Source of the DNA: Diphasiastrum complanatum
Taxonomy: Eukaryota; Streptophyta; Lycopodiopsida; Lycopodiales; Lycopodiaceae
Direction: 5' to 3'
Assembly (NCBI GenBank): GCA_029204225.1
Contig: CM055093.1
Location: forward strand, 27,193,566-27,257,565
Length of the DNA: 64,000 nt
Shown piece by piece: positions 45,601 through 55,212 of this stretch. The notes under the pieces were generated by a model. The model saw nothing but the letters and a program-made list of their open reading frames with translations, ran no database searches and was not told where the DNA came from. Each line of letters begins with the position of its first letter. The first letter of the stretch is position 1. Position numbers and translations under genes: made by a program.

Positions 45601-46583
45601 TTGTACTTTTACTCATTTATGTAGATGACATCATCATTAGTGGAAATAGTGTTGATGGTATTGAAAAAATCAAGATAGATCTATCCTTAGAGTTCAAGAT
45701 GGTAGATCTAGGGTGTCTGCACTTCATCTTAGGCATAGAAGTACTTAGAGGGTCTGATTTTATCTTTATAAGTCAAGTAAACTATGCTCAAAGTCTTTTG
45801 AAGAAGTTTAAGATGGAAGTATGCAAAAGTGTTGACACACCAATGGAGCAAGATGTAAAACTGCCAAATGAAGATGATGAAAGATCCTTCATGGACATCA
45901 CTTTGTTTAGGCAACTTATAGGTTCCTTAATGTGGATCACTATAACTAGACCAGATCTTAGCTTTAGTGTATGTAGGTTGAGCCAATCCATGCAAAAGCC
46001 ATTGAATATCCATTGGAAAAAGGCTAAGAGGATTCTAAGATACATCTCGGGTACATTGGATTTTGGGATTCTATATAGAGGAGATGTGATTAACCTTCAT
46101 GCATTTAGTAATTCAGATTTTGCAGGGGACAAGAGGGATAGGAAATCAACAAGTGCCTATTCAACTTTCATAGGAGAAGGTGTGGTTTCATGGCTTTCAA
46201 AAAAGCAAGAAACTATATCTCTATCTTCAACCGAGGCCGAGTACAAAGCTTTGACAACCACTACAAAGGAGGTACTTTGGATCAAGAGATTATTGGTGGA
46301 ACTAAAGATCATGGATTCAGAGGAGGCACCAATCATCTACAATGACAATATATCAGCCCAACACCTTGCATATAACCCAATCTTCCATGCAAGATCTAAG
46401 CACATTGAGATATGCCATCACTTTGTGAGAGAAATGGTGCAAGCCAAGGAGATTGCTTTGGAGCATGTTCCAAGAAATGAATGTATAGCTGATCTACTTA
46501 CTAAACCACTTCAAAAGACACCTTTTATGAAGTTCAGATCATCACTTGGAGTGATTAGTAAAGCAATGATTGAACCAAGCTAG
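42615..46583 (+). CDS. Element E Gag-Pol polyprotein, uninterrupted
   Basis: 1322 codons from ATG 42615 to TAG. UBN2-type Gag (NYSIWKVRMESIMIMQDL); zinc knuckle CYYCSKMGHYASEC from residue 256; protease DSGASSHM from 314; integrase HHCC starting LWHKRLGHVN (His 447); catalytic D511 (HSDVH), D573 (RSDNGGEF) and E609 (NGVAERRN), giving D,D35E; RT with QMDVSNAF (D917) and YVDD at 1002-1005; RNase H SLSSTEAEYKALTT; C-terminal ECIADLLTKPL. Two oddities: the segment normally APRSWY is ASRSWN, and the RNase H motif is AFSNSDFAGD with Asn 1166 where A and B have Asp (SDSDF). The polyprotein would make particles, cut itself, reverse-transcribe and integrate; the Asn may cripple RNase H. Confidence 0.95.
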   Translation: MASINAYLLDTNERLNKTNYSIWKVRMESIMIMQDLMEIVNGKEGEPIHPQEKAKYIKRCNVALHCIKMNVANELLREVGDCTSAQDAWETLQKVYESKNQTRMLALKNQIYRSYQKKGESAHTFVLRVKELNKELAFIGDPIKDEELVQLILNGLSFEFDNLVQGYAIMGKLPILEELQGTLMAEESRRSQMQERMDRLSIQGGDDQALFTKGKGKSKGKGSTFKKSTKLEDQEGPPKASPSTTKVKKDKSKVKCYYCSKMGHYASECFKRKQDQSQANMSKEEEEESSHEDSLMMSIFSSTSFKGEDPWWIDSGASSHMTSKREFFSSLLSYDGPIKSIYTANDEACKIEGVGSIPLCLGSSKKINIEGVLYIPTITKNLLSVGQMVDNGFNVDFASNECFIKKKGKIVAKGTRLGKVYKLDAFVDTNVVMLAEKSKISTFDLWHKRLGHVNSGSMEAMIKEEYALGLPRSIEKEDKVCEACALSKAHKKVFPNSITKSSHPLELIHSDVHIASTKSNGDSSMFLTFIDDYSRYCWVFLLSFKSQVFDTFVKFKLFVEKHHNHSIKILRSDNGGEFISNEFKAFCEEEGIKKETSCPYTPQQNGVAERRNRTLCECSKALRLDACLPKSFWGESLVCANYLMNRVPCKAIEGKTPYEMLYGKKPNLNHLKVFGCICYVHVPLETRTKEDPSSTRGIMLGYASSSKGYKVYLPSLNKFVVSRDVIFDEHHMHMLEEGSSAPTIKKKMAEEQDLGFEEELMEEQARNPPITPRRSSRAKVEPSRLTYQGKGQQVEGISSTSYALSSFEEPSNVEDALNSKEWYKAMLDEYDALIENETWLLVERPQRNVIGCKWVFKLKLNANGSVNKHKARLVAKGYAQERGIDYEETFAPVAKMVTIRLILALASHFGWILCQMDVSNAFLNGFLEEDIYMEQPQGFIKHGMENKVCHLQRSIYGLKQASRSWNSRLHCYLISLSFVQSEYDPTLYIKFDGVGIVLLLIYVDDIIISGNSVDGIEKIKIDLSLEFKMVDLGCLHFILGIEVLRGSDFIFISQVNYAQSLLKKFKMEVCKSVDTPMEQDVKLPNEDDERSFMDITLFRQLIGSLMWITITRPDLSFSVCRLSQSMQKPLNIHWKKAKRILRYISGTLDFGILYRGDVINLHAFSNSDFAGDKRDRKSTSAYSTFIGEGVVSWLSKKQETISLSSTEAEYKALTTTTKEVLWIKRLLVELKIMDSEEAPIIYNDNISAQHLAYNPIFHARSKHIEICHHFVREMVQAKEIALEHVPRNECIADLLTKPLQKTPFMKFRSSLGVISKAMIEPS

Positions 46584-46597
46584 ATAGTGAGGAGGAG

Positions 46598-47279
46598 TGT
46601 TAAAAATTCACAATTCTAGCTTGACTAGTTTTGGTCATATGACTTGTAAATAGTTAGATGGTCATGATGTGGCTTGTCACACGTGCCAAATAGCATAGGA
46701 TTCCATTCATAAGGATGTTCTCAAGTAGACCTAAGTGTTAGAACCTTTGGAATGAGTCCAAATTATGCTTAGATACAAGGGAGAAAAAATAGGAGCTATT
46801 TTTGGTAATTTTTGCATTGTTGAGGGATCTCCAAGATTACAACCCTAACTTGGTAGGGATGAAAGATCCACCAAAATTAGCATTAGGGATAGGTTTAGGG
46901 CTACTCATACCTGCCCAAAACCGTGATGGATCATGTATATATAGGTGATGATATCTCACCAAAATCAATCAAGCAATTTCATGTTTTTTCTCTCATAATG
47001 GTGCAATTGCTCTCTATGTTCATAATTGTTTGAGTACTTGTGATTACTAATGATTATAGGATTGAATGTAGGTCTGGTGTACAGTACTCAGACTGTGGGA
47101 GGCCGTACTTTCACACGTGTGAAGCCTTCTTCAAGAATTTGGGCCATTTAGTGAGGTTCAAGAATAGATTTTTGATGGATTTTGATGGTTCAACTTGTGC
47201 TAATCTTATGAAATCATAATCTATTGTTTCCCTCATCATTTCAAGTGTTTTAGGATCCTTATTTTCTGTAATTTTTATA
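46598..47279 (+). repeat. Element E 3' LTR
   Basis: 682 bp, ends TTTTTATA instead of TTTTTACA; followed by the GGAAT duplication. Confidence 0.93.
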
Positions 47280-47284
47280 GGAAT

Positions 47285-47508
47285 CCATGGCTTGGCATGA
47301 TGTTTAGTTTTGAAGTGTGCTACATGTATATAGACACATTTATGGAACATCTTATAAGGGATCCTCTAAGAGGTGGTGAAAGATCCTTCATGGACATCAT
47401 TCTCTATTGGAGTCTCAAAAGTTCCTTCTTTGTAGCTGGATTTTTTAGACACTTCTAAAAGCTTTCATTGATCTATCAAGAGAGTTATAAATAGATCAAG
47501 CTAAATTT
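47285..47508 (+). pseudogene. Element D pol remnant after E insertion
   Basis: Only a short piece of RT is recognisable: GERSFMDIILYWSLKSSFF (about 47378-47430), matching ERSFMDITLFRQLIGSLMW of element E. RNase H is essentially gone, yet the polypurine tract follows normally at 47509. Confidence 0.7.
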
Positions 47509-47517
47509 GAGGAGGAG

Positions 47518-48218
47518 TGTGAAGAATTGCCAAAAATTGGCAAATCTAGCTTGATCAAAAACCATGTAGAATAGTGTAAATTGTGTACACAAGTGGGTCC
47601 CACACATGTGAGGCCATGATGCTACATGGGAAACCCATACTAATGTAGGTTTGGTCAAGTCAAGAGAGTTGGTCATGTCTATTTGGTGGTCATCCCTACT
47701 TTATAGGACCTACACCTAAGTTTAAGGTGAAAATTTGACCAACTAGCTACCTACCAAGCATAACTCTAGGAAATAGACTAGGGTTTCATTTTAGGTCAAG
47801 GAGAGTGAGTTAACTTCCTTATTACATGCTGGAAATCCACCTAACTTCAAGAAGGAAGTCGAATTTGCTATGTATTCCCTCTCTCCATAGTGAGAAGATA
47901 GAAAATTTTTGGAGCTCATTGGCAATCTCAAGCTAGTTCACTATGTACATTGAGTTTTTGTGATCCAAATGAAACCAAATCAATTTCTACTTGTTTCTTA
48001 GGTTGAAGGCCGTACTACAGCCTGTAGTACACACGTGTGGGCTCGGATTTCAATGTTTATCAATGCTTTTGATTGTTAATGCTTGTTGTTTGTCAAATTG
48101 CCAATCTAGATCAACTTTTTTGTGTCTAGTTTTTTGATAGATTGTTAAGCAAGCATCCAATCACTCTTGTGGATCTTTTGTAGATCCAGTTATGGTCCTA
48201 AAGTACAGTACTTTCACA
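47518..48218 (+). repeat. Element D 3' LTR
   Basis: 701 bp, one extra A in an A-run relative to the 5' copy; followed by TTTTG. Confidence 0.92.
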
Positions 48219-48223
48219 TTTTG

Positions 48224-49115
48224 GGTGTCAAAAATTTGCTTGTTTTTCATTATTTTTGGCTAAAAATTGATAGTAAGAGCTAAAATCTAACAAGATCAGA
48301 TCATTGGGATGGCTATAATCTTGTAAATTGAGTTGCATGTGGTTCAGAAAGAGTTGCATGTCATAAATTTTCACTCTATGGTGAAAAAAAAAACAAAAAA
48401 TATTCAAAAATCATCATTTTTTTTAGCTTTTTCATAAAATTCGGTGAATTGTGCTTGTAGAAGGCCGACCAAAAAATAGCCTTTTTTGGTGATTTTTGGG
48501 CAATGGATTGCTCTCAATCCACAATGGGATCGTGATGGGAGATTTCACATCTTGTTTAGTAATCCTCTTGACTTATCTAGCAAGCTTTAAGACCAATAAA
48601 TTGATGGCCTGTTGCTTATGCTTCGTCTCCATCAAGTTTGAAGCAAAAACCCCTTCTACAAATTAGAATTTTCGTTCTCAACGCATACTGTTTCTTAGGA
48701 CCTGTATGAATGTCTCATGGAAGTCTAATAGACCATTTAAGATTGTTGGTAACATCACTTTTGGGCTTGGGGAGGTGTTTGCACATTTTTGCATGCATAG
48801 GCCTTGTAAAAATGCGCCCTACTACAGAATCTCCGGCGCTCTGTTCTCGCACGCGTGAAGCTGAGGTGGTAGGTTGATGTGGCAATCATCTTGGTCACTT
48901 GCTCTCCCTTCGTAATGTGCTTTACAGTGCTATGTTTGGTGCATTGTAGCTGAAGGTATGGTGATTTGAAATTTTGGCAGTTTTGTGAGCAAAATTGTCA
49001 AAATTTGTAAATATTTTGATTGCATGCATGCTTTCCCTAAATTGTGGTACTGTACTTGTATGGATTAGTTGCATGTTGATTTTGGGAGTGATTCTGACAT
49101 GCATGATTTAAAGTT
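48224..49115. other. Interior of element G, no gene seen
   Basis: Sequence between the insertions of D and C. T-rich; no ORF with motifs. Includes TCTCGCACGCGTGAAG near 48845, another palindromic CACGCGTG-type word. Confidence 0.35.
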
Positions 49116-49120
49116 CTTTT

Positions 49121-49945
49121 TGTTGAATTTCACACGAGTTGATTGTCCACTACATGTACTTGTGATCTCCTAAGGTGTGTAGATGCACCAAGATCAAGAC
49201 TAGATTGAGATTCAAGATCTATCTTTGATTCTATGGCAAAAACACACTACTACATGCATTCAATCACTTCCAACTCTCACTCACACGTGTGGGAAGTGTT
49301 TCAAAAGTATTCTAAGTAAAAACAAGCTGCTCTCCTCGGGTAGAGAGAGAAAAACCACCATGAGCTCTCGGGTAGAGAGAGAAAGCTAGAAATTCAATGA
49401 CACTCAAAATCCACTCAATCTCAAAATTAGTTGGATCCAAATGAGGAGTACAATGATACTAGTAGATTCATGAGCTACCACTATGCTTAACTATGATTGG
49501 ATCACACTTTGGCACCTCTTAATCCTATTGGACCATTGATCCATGCACCTCTAAATTCTATTAAACAATATTCAAGCACACCTCAAATTCCTATTGGACC
49601 ACACATGGTTCCACCTCTAAATCCTATTGGACCTCTTAAATTCATCAAACAAAGGCATTACACCTGTCTACACTCTAATTGGCACAAGTTTGGCCTCCTA
49701 CTCTATTTTGGCTCAATAGTGGCATTACAAGTGGAAATGGATTATTTGCCAACTATGCCAAATTTGACCCTATCAACATCCTACACCTAAATGCTTGACT
49801 ATAAAATTCTATGAGACCCCTATATCAAACATTTTGATTTACTTTACAATTCTCCACACGTGGGAACATCCTCCACACATGTGAGATTCACTTACAAACT
49901 TCTATCATAAATAATACCAAGCTAGATTTTTGCCAATTTCTCACA
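49121..49945 (-). repeat. Element C 3' LTR
   Basis: On the minus strand starts TGTGAGAAATTGGC and ends AATTCAACA. CACACGTGTG at 49282-49291 is intact here but CACACCTGTG in the other LTR. Confidence 0.92.
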
Positions 49946-50071
49946 CTCCTCCTCAAAAAATAGCTTGGAAAGGTACTAGATCACTTGAGAAGTTTGTAAA
50001 TATTTTTGAGTGGATCCTTTGGTATGCATAAGAAGTGAAGATCAGCCAAGGGATCCATCATAGAAGCACCC

Positions 50072-51877
50072 TCACCATATCCATGATAAGATCTCTTTGG
50101 TAGAGATCTCTTGCCAATGCCTTTGAAGAGTGCTCCACCAATATGCCACTATGATCATGGGCTTCCTCCATGCTTGATGATGATCTTTGCTTTGAAAGTT
50201 CCACTTGCATGATGGATGCACCATAAATAGAGAAATCTGAGGCTTCCAAGCCTCATAAGGATCATGGAGATCAAGATCATAAGATGTGAAACAATGATGA
50301 TTATCAAGATTATGCTTTCTAGCTTGACTAGTCCACATACAATGAACTATATCCATGATGGATCTAATCTTGATATCAAAGAATATCTTGATCTTTTTTA
50401 GGCTAGTTACTCTCTCAAGGATGTAAGTGTCCACTTTGGATGCTTCACTTAATCTCAAGAGGAGTTTACAATTTGCCTCAAAACATGTGAAAACATGATT
50501 TTCAAAAAAGTGAGTACCAAGCTCAATCTTGTTCTTACTAGAACCAAGAGCATACTTTTGACAATACAATATCTTGCTTTCAAAAAGTATTGGAAACACA
50601 TCTAATTCAATAATGACAAGAGACATGTCCATACCATAAGCATCATACAAAACTAGTATAGCTTTTCTTGAACTTTGAGATCCAAAAAATTCAATGAAGC
50701 AAGATAGCATTTCAAGCAAAGGAAGAGAAGCATATATGAATGTGTTGTAGTAGATACAGCATAAAAGATGGTCCTCTTTGCCATGTAAGGTGAGCCATAA
50801 AGACTCGGCCATGCATCTTGAAGATCTTCTTGAAATCATATGAAGAAGACACTCCTCCTCACACATTGGCCCCATCATAACTTGAATACCTTCAAAAAGG
50901 ATAACTTGTGATGCTTCTTGAGAAGCCTTGATCTCTGCCACTTCCAAGATTGAATATTCATGCAATGTGACATCTCTATTCATAATCACTTTTGAAATAG
51001 AGAGTGTAAAGACACTAAAGGCCTCCTTGATGGATGAGTATCCAATCATGATCCATGAGCTTGGATCATCCTTCCTTCTTGTTTCCAAGGGAATATGTGC
51101 AAAGCAAGCACTACCAAGTTCACTAAGGTGATCAACCTTAGGCTTCATCTTGAATAAAACTTCATATGGTGCTATTCCTTCAAGAGCTCCAATACTCCTC
51201 AAAGCTTTGATCTTCAATGAGAATTTCTTCTCAACATATGCTTTGAATAATAAGGAATAATCATACACCATAATACTTGAAGAGAGAAGATATGTGCATC
51301 TTGTGTGATCATCCTCCTTTGAAATATTGGACATATAAGAAACATCAAGAGAGTTTGCACTCTCACTTGGATCCAATTTGAAGATGCCTTCAAATCTTGA
51401 TCCATATGCAAGGATCTCACCATCCTTCTTGATCACACAATTGTCAATATTGAAATTGACATCAAAGCCACTATCAAGAAGTTGGCCAACACTTAAGATG
51501 TTCTTTGTAAGCTTTGGGACAAGAAGAACATTGTTGAGAAAGAGATCTTTGGAAGATGCAAGCTTCAAGGGAATAATCCCTACTCCTTCAATATTGCACT
51601 CATGCTTACTTGTAATGTATATGGTCTTCTTGACTCCATCATAAGGCATGATAGATGAAAAAGAGTGCTTGGAGCCACACACATGTGAAGATGCTCCACT
51701 ATCAATATACCATGAGTCATCCTTGTTGAAGGTGGAAGAGGAGAAGCTTGATGCCATAAGAGAGCCTTCTCTATCACTTGCAATATAGTCTTCTTTCTCA
51801 TTGGTGATGTTGGCTTGATTGAGTTGATTCTTCTTCAATTGGTGGCATAATGGCCTTTCTTGCCACAATAAAAACAC
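50072..51877 (-). pseudogene. Element C protease plus scrambled pol, 601 open codons
   Basis: Continues Gag after a frame change. NQLNQANITNEKED and the protease WYIDSGASSHVCGSKHSF are normal, then NVLLVPKLTKNILSVGQLLD. The HHCC module and first catalytic Asp are missing; only LLFKAYVEKKFSLKIKALRS survives before a jump to APYEVLFKMKPKVDHL. After the linker (SKVIMNRDVTLHEYS) RT is represented by shreds such as LVIIELDVFPILFESKI and FFENHVFTCFEANCKLLLRL; no YVDD and no RNase H active site are seen. Nevertheless the frame stays open to 50072. Catalytic function is excluded; the openness over so long a degenerate stretch is unusual. Confidence 0.8.
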
Positions 51878-52638
51878 TTGATCTTCTTCTTCTTGAGATT
51901 TGAAGTAGAAGCATGAGAGGTATCCTCCTCCTCTCCATCTTGGTCTTTAGCTTTGTCATTAGAGAAGTGATGATGTTGCTTCTTACTCCTCTCTTTGTGC
52001 TTGGCAAATAGAACTTTGCCATCATCATAATTGAGTGATAGCTTGTCCATCCTCAAGAGTTTGTACTCTTGTCTTGATTCTTCAGAAATAAGCACACTTT
52101 GAAGGGCCTCCAAACTTGGTAGCTCCTCCTTAATAGCATAGGATTGGACAAGGTTGTCATATTCATCTCTCAAGCCATTGAGAATGACTTGGACTAGCTC
52201 GCTTTGATTGATTGAGTCACCAATACATGCAAGCTCCCTATGAATATCCTTGACTCTCAAAACATAATTAGATGCACTCTCATCACTCTTTTGACTACTT
52301 TGGAAGATTTGATTTCTAAGAGTGAGGAGCCTAGAGGTGTTCTTAGGCTCATAGATGGACTTGAGACAATCCCAAGCTTCCTTGGATGTAGAACAATCAC
52401 CAATCTCCCTCAATATCTCATTAGAGACATTCATCTTAATGTAGTGGAGAGCCATCCTAGCTCTCTTCTTGTATTTTTGTACTTCTTGAAGGACTTGAGG
52501 CTCCTCCTCAATCCCAAGTACAATGTCCATCACATCTTGGAGTATCAATATGGACTCCATCCTCAACTTCCATATTGAATAATTGGAAGTAGACAATCTC
52601 TCACTTGGTTGCAACAAGTATGAACTCATTGAATTCAT
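51835..52638 (-). CDS. Element C Gag, zinc knuckle cut by a 10-bp deletion
   Basis: ATG at 52638 (MNSMSSYLLQPSERLSTSNY); a second ATG three codons on is possible. UBN2-type Gag with WKLRMESILILQDV and NGLRDEYDNLVQSYAIKEE. The frame ends within the zinc knuckle, CFYCGKKGHYATN then TGA, so the last Cys of C-x2-C-x4-H-x4-C is missing. Compared with element B, ten bases are deleted here (about 51838), which also moves the protease into another frame. Gag up to the knuckle would still be made. Confidence 0.85.
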   Translation of the reverse strand: MNSMSSYLLQPSERLSTSNYSIWKLRMESILILQDVMDIVLGIEEEPQVLQEVQKYKKRARMALHYIKMNVSNEILREIGDCSTSKEAWDCLKSIYEPKNTSRLLTLRNQIFQSSQKSDESASNYVLRVKDIHRELACIGDSINQSELVQVILNGLRDEYDNLVQSYAIKEELPSLEALQSVLISEESRQEYKLLRMDKLSLNYDDGKVLFAKHKERSKKQHHHFSNDKAKDQDGEEEDTSHASTSNLKKKKIKCFYCGKKGHYATN

Positions 52639-53385
52639 GTAAAGTGGAGATAAATAAAAGTGATGAACAAAAAAAATGTTGCTTCTCTATCACTATAGGA
52701 TCCGATAATGGTGTGGTACCATCTCCTATGCAAGATCTTGCAACAATCTGTGAGATGATTCTCACTAGCTATCTCAATCTCTCCAAAACTAGATCTACTT
52801 CACATCAAATGATGGAGTATGGGCAAAGTTAGGATCAAACACTCTTAGCACGTGTGAAATATACTAAGAAATCAAATTTGACTCAAATACAATGATATTG
52901 CATGAAACAAAATGGCTAAGATCTCAAAACAGTGCCTAGATCACATATAGATGAGATTGGTAAGCATTCAACTGTGATTTTGGATCAAACAAGCAATATC
53001 TTGACCAAACCAAATGTGTCCACCCAGGTCTAGGTGCCCTACCTAGACCTCTTCAAAAGCTTATAACTTTTGACTGGCTCAACCAAATGGAATGAAACTG
53101 ATTGCATCAAAAACTAGACAAAAATAGCTTCAAAACAAGCTATTTAGCAAGGTTTTTGGATCAAACATGAAAGAGAACTCCCAAACTGAAATTGGATGTT
53201 CCTCACACGTGTCTGATCACCTAATTCCGTACAGTACCAGGTCAGACCCAATCAATGTCCTTTTGATCTCTTTTGATCCAAAATTGAACAACATAGCTAG
53301 GAAAATGGGCCTTGACAATTTCTAGCTCAAGATTGATGAAAAATTTTCACTTAGATGGATCAAAATGCATGGTAACCTTAGGTAG

Positions 53386-53397
53386 GCTCTGATACCA
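53386..53397 (-). other. Element C primer-binding site
   Basis: Reverse complement reads TGGTATCAGAGC, next to the 5' LTR start at 53398. Confidence 0.92.
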
Positions 53398-54222
53398 TGT
53401 TGAATTTCACACGAATGGATTGTCCACTACATGTACTTGTGATCTCCTAAGGTGTGTAGATGCACCAAGATCAAGACTAGATTGAGATTCAAGATCTATC
53501 TTTGATTCTATGGCAAAAACACACTACTACATGCATTCAATCACTTCCAACTCTCACTCACACCTGTGGGAAGTGTTCCAAAAGTATTCTAAGTAAAAAC
53601 AAGCTGCTCTCCTTGGGTAGAGAGAGAAAAACCATCATGAGCTCTCGGGTAGAGAGAGAAAGCTAGAAATTCAATGACACTCAAAATCCACTCAATCTCA
53701 AAATCAGTTAGATCCAAATGAGGAGTACAATGATACTAGTAGATTCATGAGCTACCACTATGCTTAACTATGATTGGATCACACTTTGGCATCTCTTAAT
53801 CCTATTGGACCATTGATCCATGCACCTCTAAATTCTATTGGACTATATTCAAGCACACCTCAAATTCCTATTGGACCACACATGGTTCCACCTCTAAATC
53901 CTATTGGACCTCTTAAATTCATCAAACAAAAGCATTACACTTGTCTACACTCTAATTGGCACAAGTTTGGCCTCCTACTCTATTTTGGCTCAATAGTGGC
54001 ATTACAAGTGGAAATGGATTATTTGCCATCTATGCCAAATTTGACCCTATCAACATCCTACACCTAAATGCTTGACTGTAAAATTCTATGAGACCCCTAT
54101 ATCAAACATTTTGATTTACTTTACAATTCTCCACACGTGGGAACATCCTCCACACATGTGAGATTCACTTACAAACTTCTATCATAAAAAATACCAAGCT
54201 AGATTTTTGCCAATTTCTCACA
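53398..54222 (-). repeat. Element C 5' LTR
   Basis: 825 bp, same length as its partner. Confidence 0.92.
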
Positions 54223-54227
54223 CTTTT

Positions 54228-54888
54228 GAGTGGTCAGCTTTGAGTGTTGGGTCACAAATTAGTGAATTAGGTTGACAATTTCCGTAACACTAAAATGTAC
54301 GTAAAAAATTCCGTAATGTGAGAAAAGCATTTAATGTCACATGCTTTGCATATTGGACTGATATTATGTTAGTTAGACTAGGAATCGAACAATATATCAA
54401 TTTTTTGGTTTCGATTGCCTATATAATGACAATGCTTTTTGATGAATTTTAAATTATGTAAAAAAAAATTTAAAAATTAAATTTCGAAAAATCAAAATTT
54501 TTCTTTTATTCCAATTGTTTGAATTGTCGATGAAATGAACTAAATTTAGTGAATTGACCATACTTGAGTCAATTTTGATTAGAATTGGTCAACTGTACTT
54601 CACTTATAGTTGAAAATATTATTAACTAAAGTTAGTTATTTCTTGAAATAGATAATTCAAGATGGCCAAAGAAGCTACAAATCAGGCTGTGCCAAATTTG
54701 GCTGCACCATCAGATATGCAGATTTGCCAATAGTTGGTTACGACACTCAATGACATGAACCATCAGAATAATATGAGAGACCAGGAGATGGAAGTTCTCT
54801 TGAACTAGATTAAATTACTATCTTCTCCAAACCTCTAGTTTCAATCTAAAATCTATTAGGGGGAGAAGAAGGAGAAGAAACCAGAAGT
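54228..54888 (+). pseudogene. Element G interior with a Gag-like start full of TAG stops
   Basis: ATG at 54662 opens MAKEATNQAVPNLAAPSDMQ. The same frame continues LVTTLNDMNHQNNMRDQEME, IKLLSSPNL and GEKKEKKPEVVEWF, interrupted by four stops, all TAG. The purine tract and 3' LTR of G overlap its end. Family not recognised beyond its position in a retroelement. Upstream (54228-54660) is AT-rich without genes. Confidence 0.4.
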
Positions 54889-55211
54889 TGTGGAATGGTT
54901 TAGGACAATCAATGCATGTGTAGAATATCAATAACAATGGAAGTTCTTAATTGGGGGTTTAGGCCTTGCATGATTGCATGCACAGGGTGGTCTTGGGCCA
55001 ATATATCCATCGGAAACTTGCCCTACTACATCATTCATTTGGTGTTTCATTGCCAGGTTCTCTCACTCTAATCTTGCTTCGTATTTCTTGGCTTAGAGGT
55101 GAAGCTTCTGGAGATTGATCTATTGCTTCTACTTGGTTGGGTAGTTTCTCCACAGTCTGTTCTCTTGTATTTTGTCTTGTAAGCAGGATCTTGGGGAGCT
55201 TTCCCTTATAC
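54889..55211 (+). repeat. Element G 3' LTR, internally deleted
   Basis: Starts TGTGGAATGG after the purine tract. From about 54900 it matches 36810-37119 of the 5' LTR (GCCCTACTACATCATTCATT, GAAGCTTCTGGAGATTGATC). About 250 bp of the 5' LTR between its start and this point are missing. Confidence 0.6.
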
Positions 55212-55212
55212 A

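Larger units (their letters stand above)
41122..47279 (+). mobile_element. Copia element E, full length, nested in D
   Basis: Two 682-bp LTRs (41122-41803, 46598-47279), target duplication GGAAT (41117-41121, 47280-47284), primer site 41804, polypurine tract GAGGAGGAG 46589-46597, and a single 1322-codon Gag-Pol frame. About ten LTR differences by eye. It interrupts the pol remnant of D. Structurally the best candidate for an autonomous element here, except for one RNase H residue. Confidence 0.97.
37484..48218 (+). mobile_element. Copia element D, Gag-bearing, pol collapsed; hosts element E
   Basis: LTRs of 700 and 701 bp (37484-38183, 47518-48218), target duplication TTTTG (37479-37483, 48219-48223), primer site 38184, polypurine tract GAGGAGGAG 47509-47517. 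It holds element E (41122-47279). Without E its length is about 4.6 kb, some 1.5 kb shorter than E or A, because pol has lost most of its catalytic sequence while Gag and protease stay open. About 14 LTR differences by eye. Confidence 0.95.
49121..54222 (-). mobile_element. Copia element C (minus strand), Gag-bearing, pol collapsed
   Basis: Two 825-bp LTRs (49121-49945 is the 3' LTR, 53398-54222 the 5' LTR) flanked by CTTTT (49116-49120, 54223-54227). Primer site 53386-53397, polypurine tract GAGGAGGAG on the minus strand (49946-49954). Same family as B: Gag wording is nearly identical and the LTRs align except for about 90 extra bases near the start of C's LTR that carry CACACGTGG. About 17 LTR differences by eye. 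Inserted in element G. Confidence 0.95.
36545..55211 (+). mobile_element. Old LTR element G, host of insertions C and D
   Basis: The 3' half of a 575-bp LTR (36545-37119) matches 54900-55211. A primer site TGGTATTAGAGC follows at 37121. A long purine tract (AGGGGGAGAAGAAGGAGAAG, about 54858-54877) precedes TGTGGAATGG at 54889. Candidate target sites are ATGAC (36540-36544) and ATGCC (55212-55216), one mismatch. Removing D (37484-48218) and C (49121-54222) leaves about 1.9 kb of interior with only a Gag-like start near 54662. The nesting is well supported; the exact outer ends are less so. Confidence 0.65.

Noticed and set aside
54662-54890. UAG recoding as a sense codon
   Set aside because: The TAGs occur in clearly decaying elements with other lesions, while intact E uses TAG as its normal stop.
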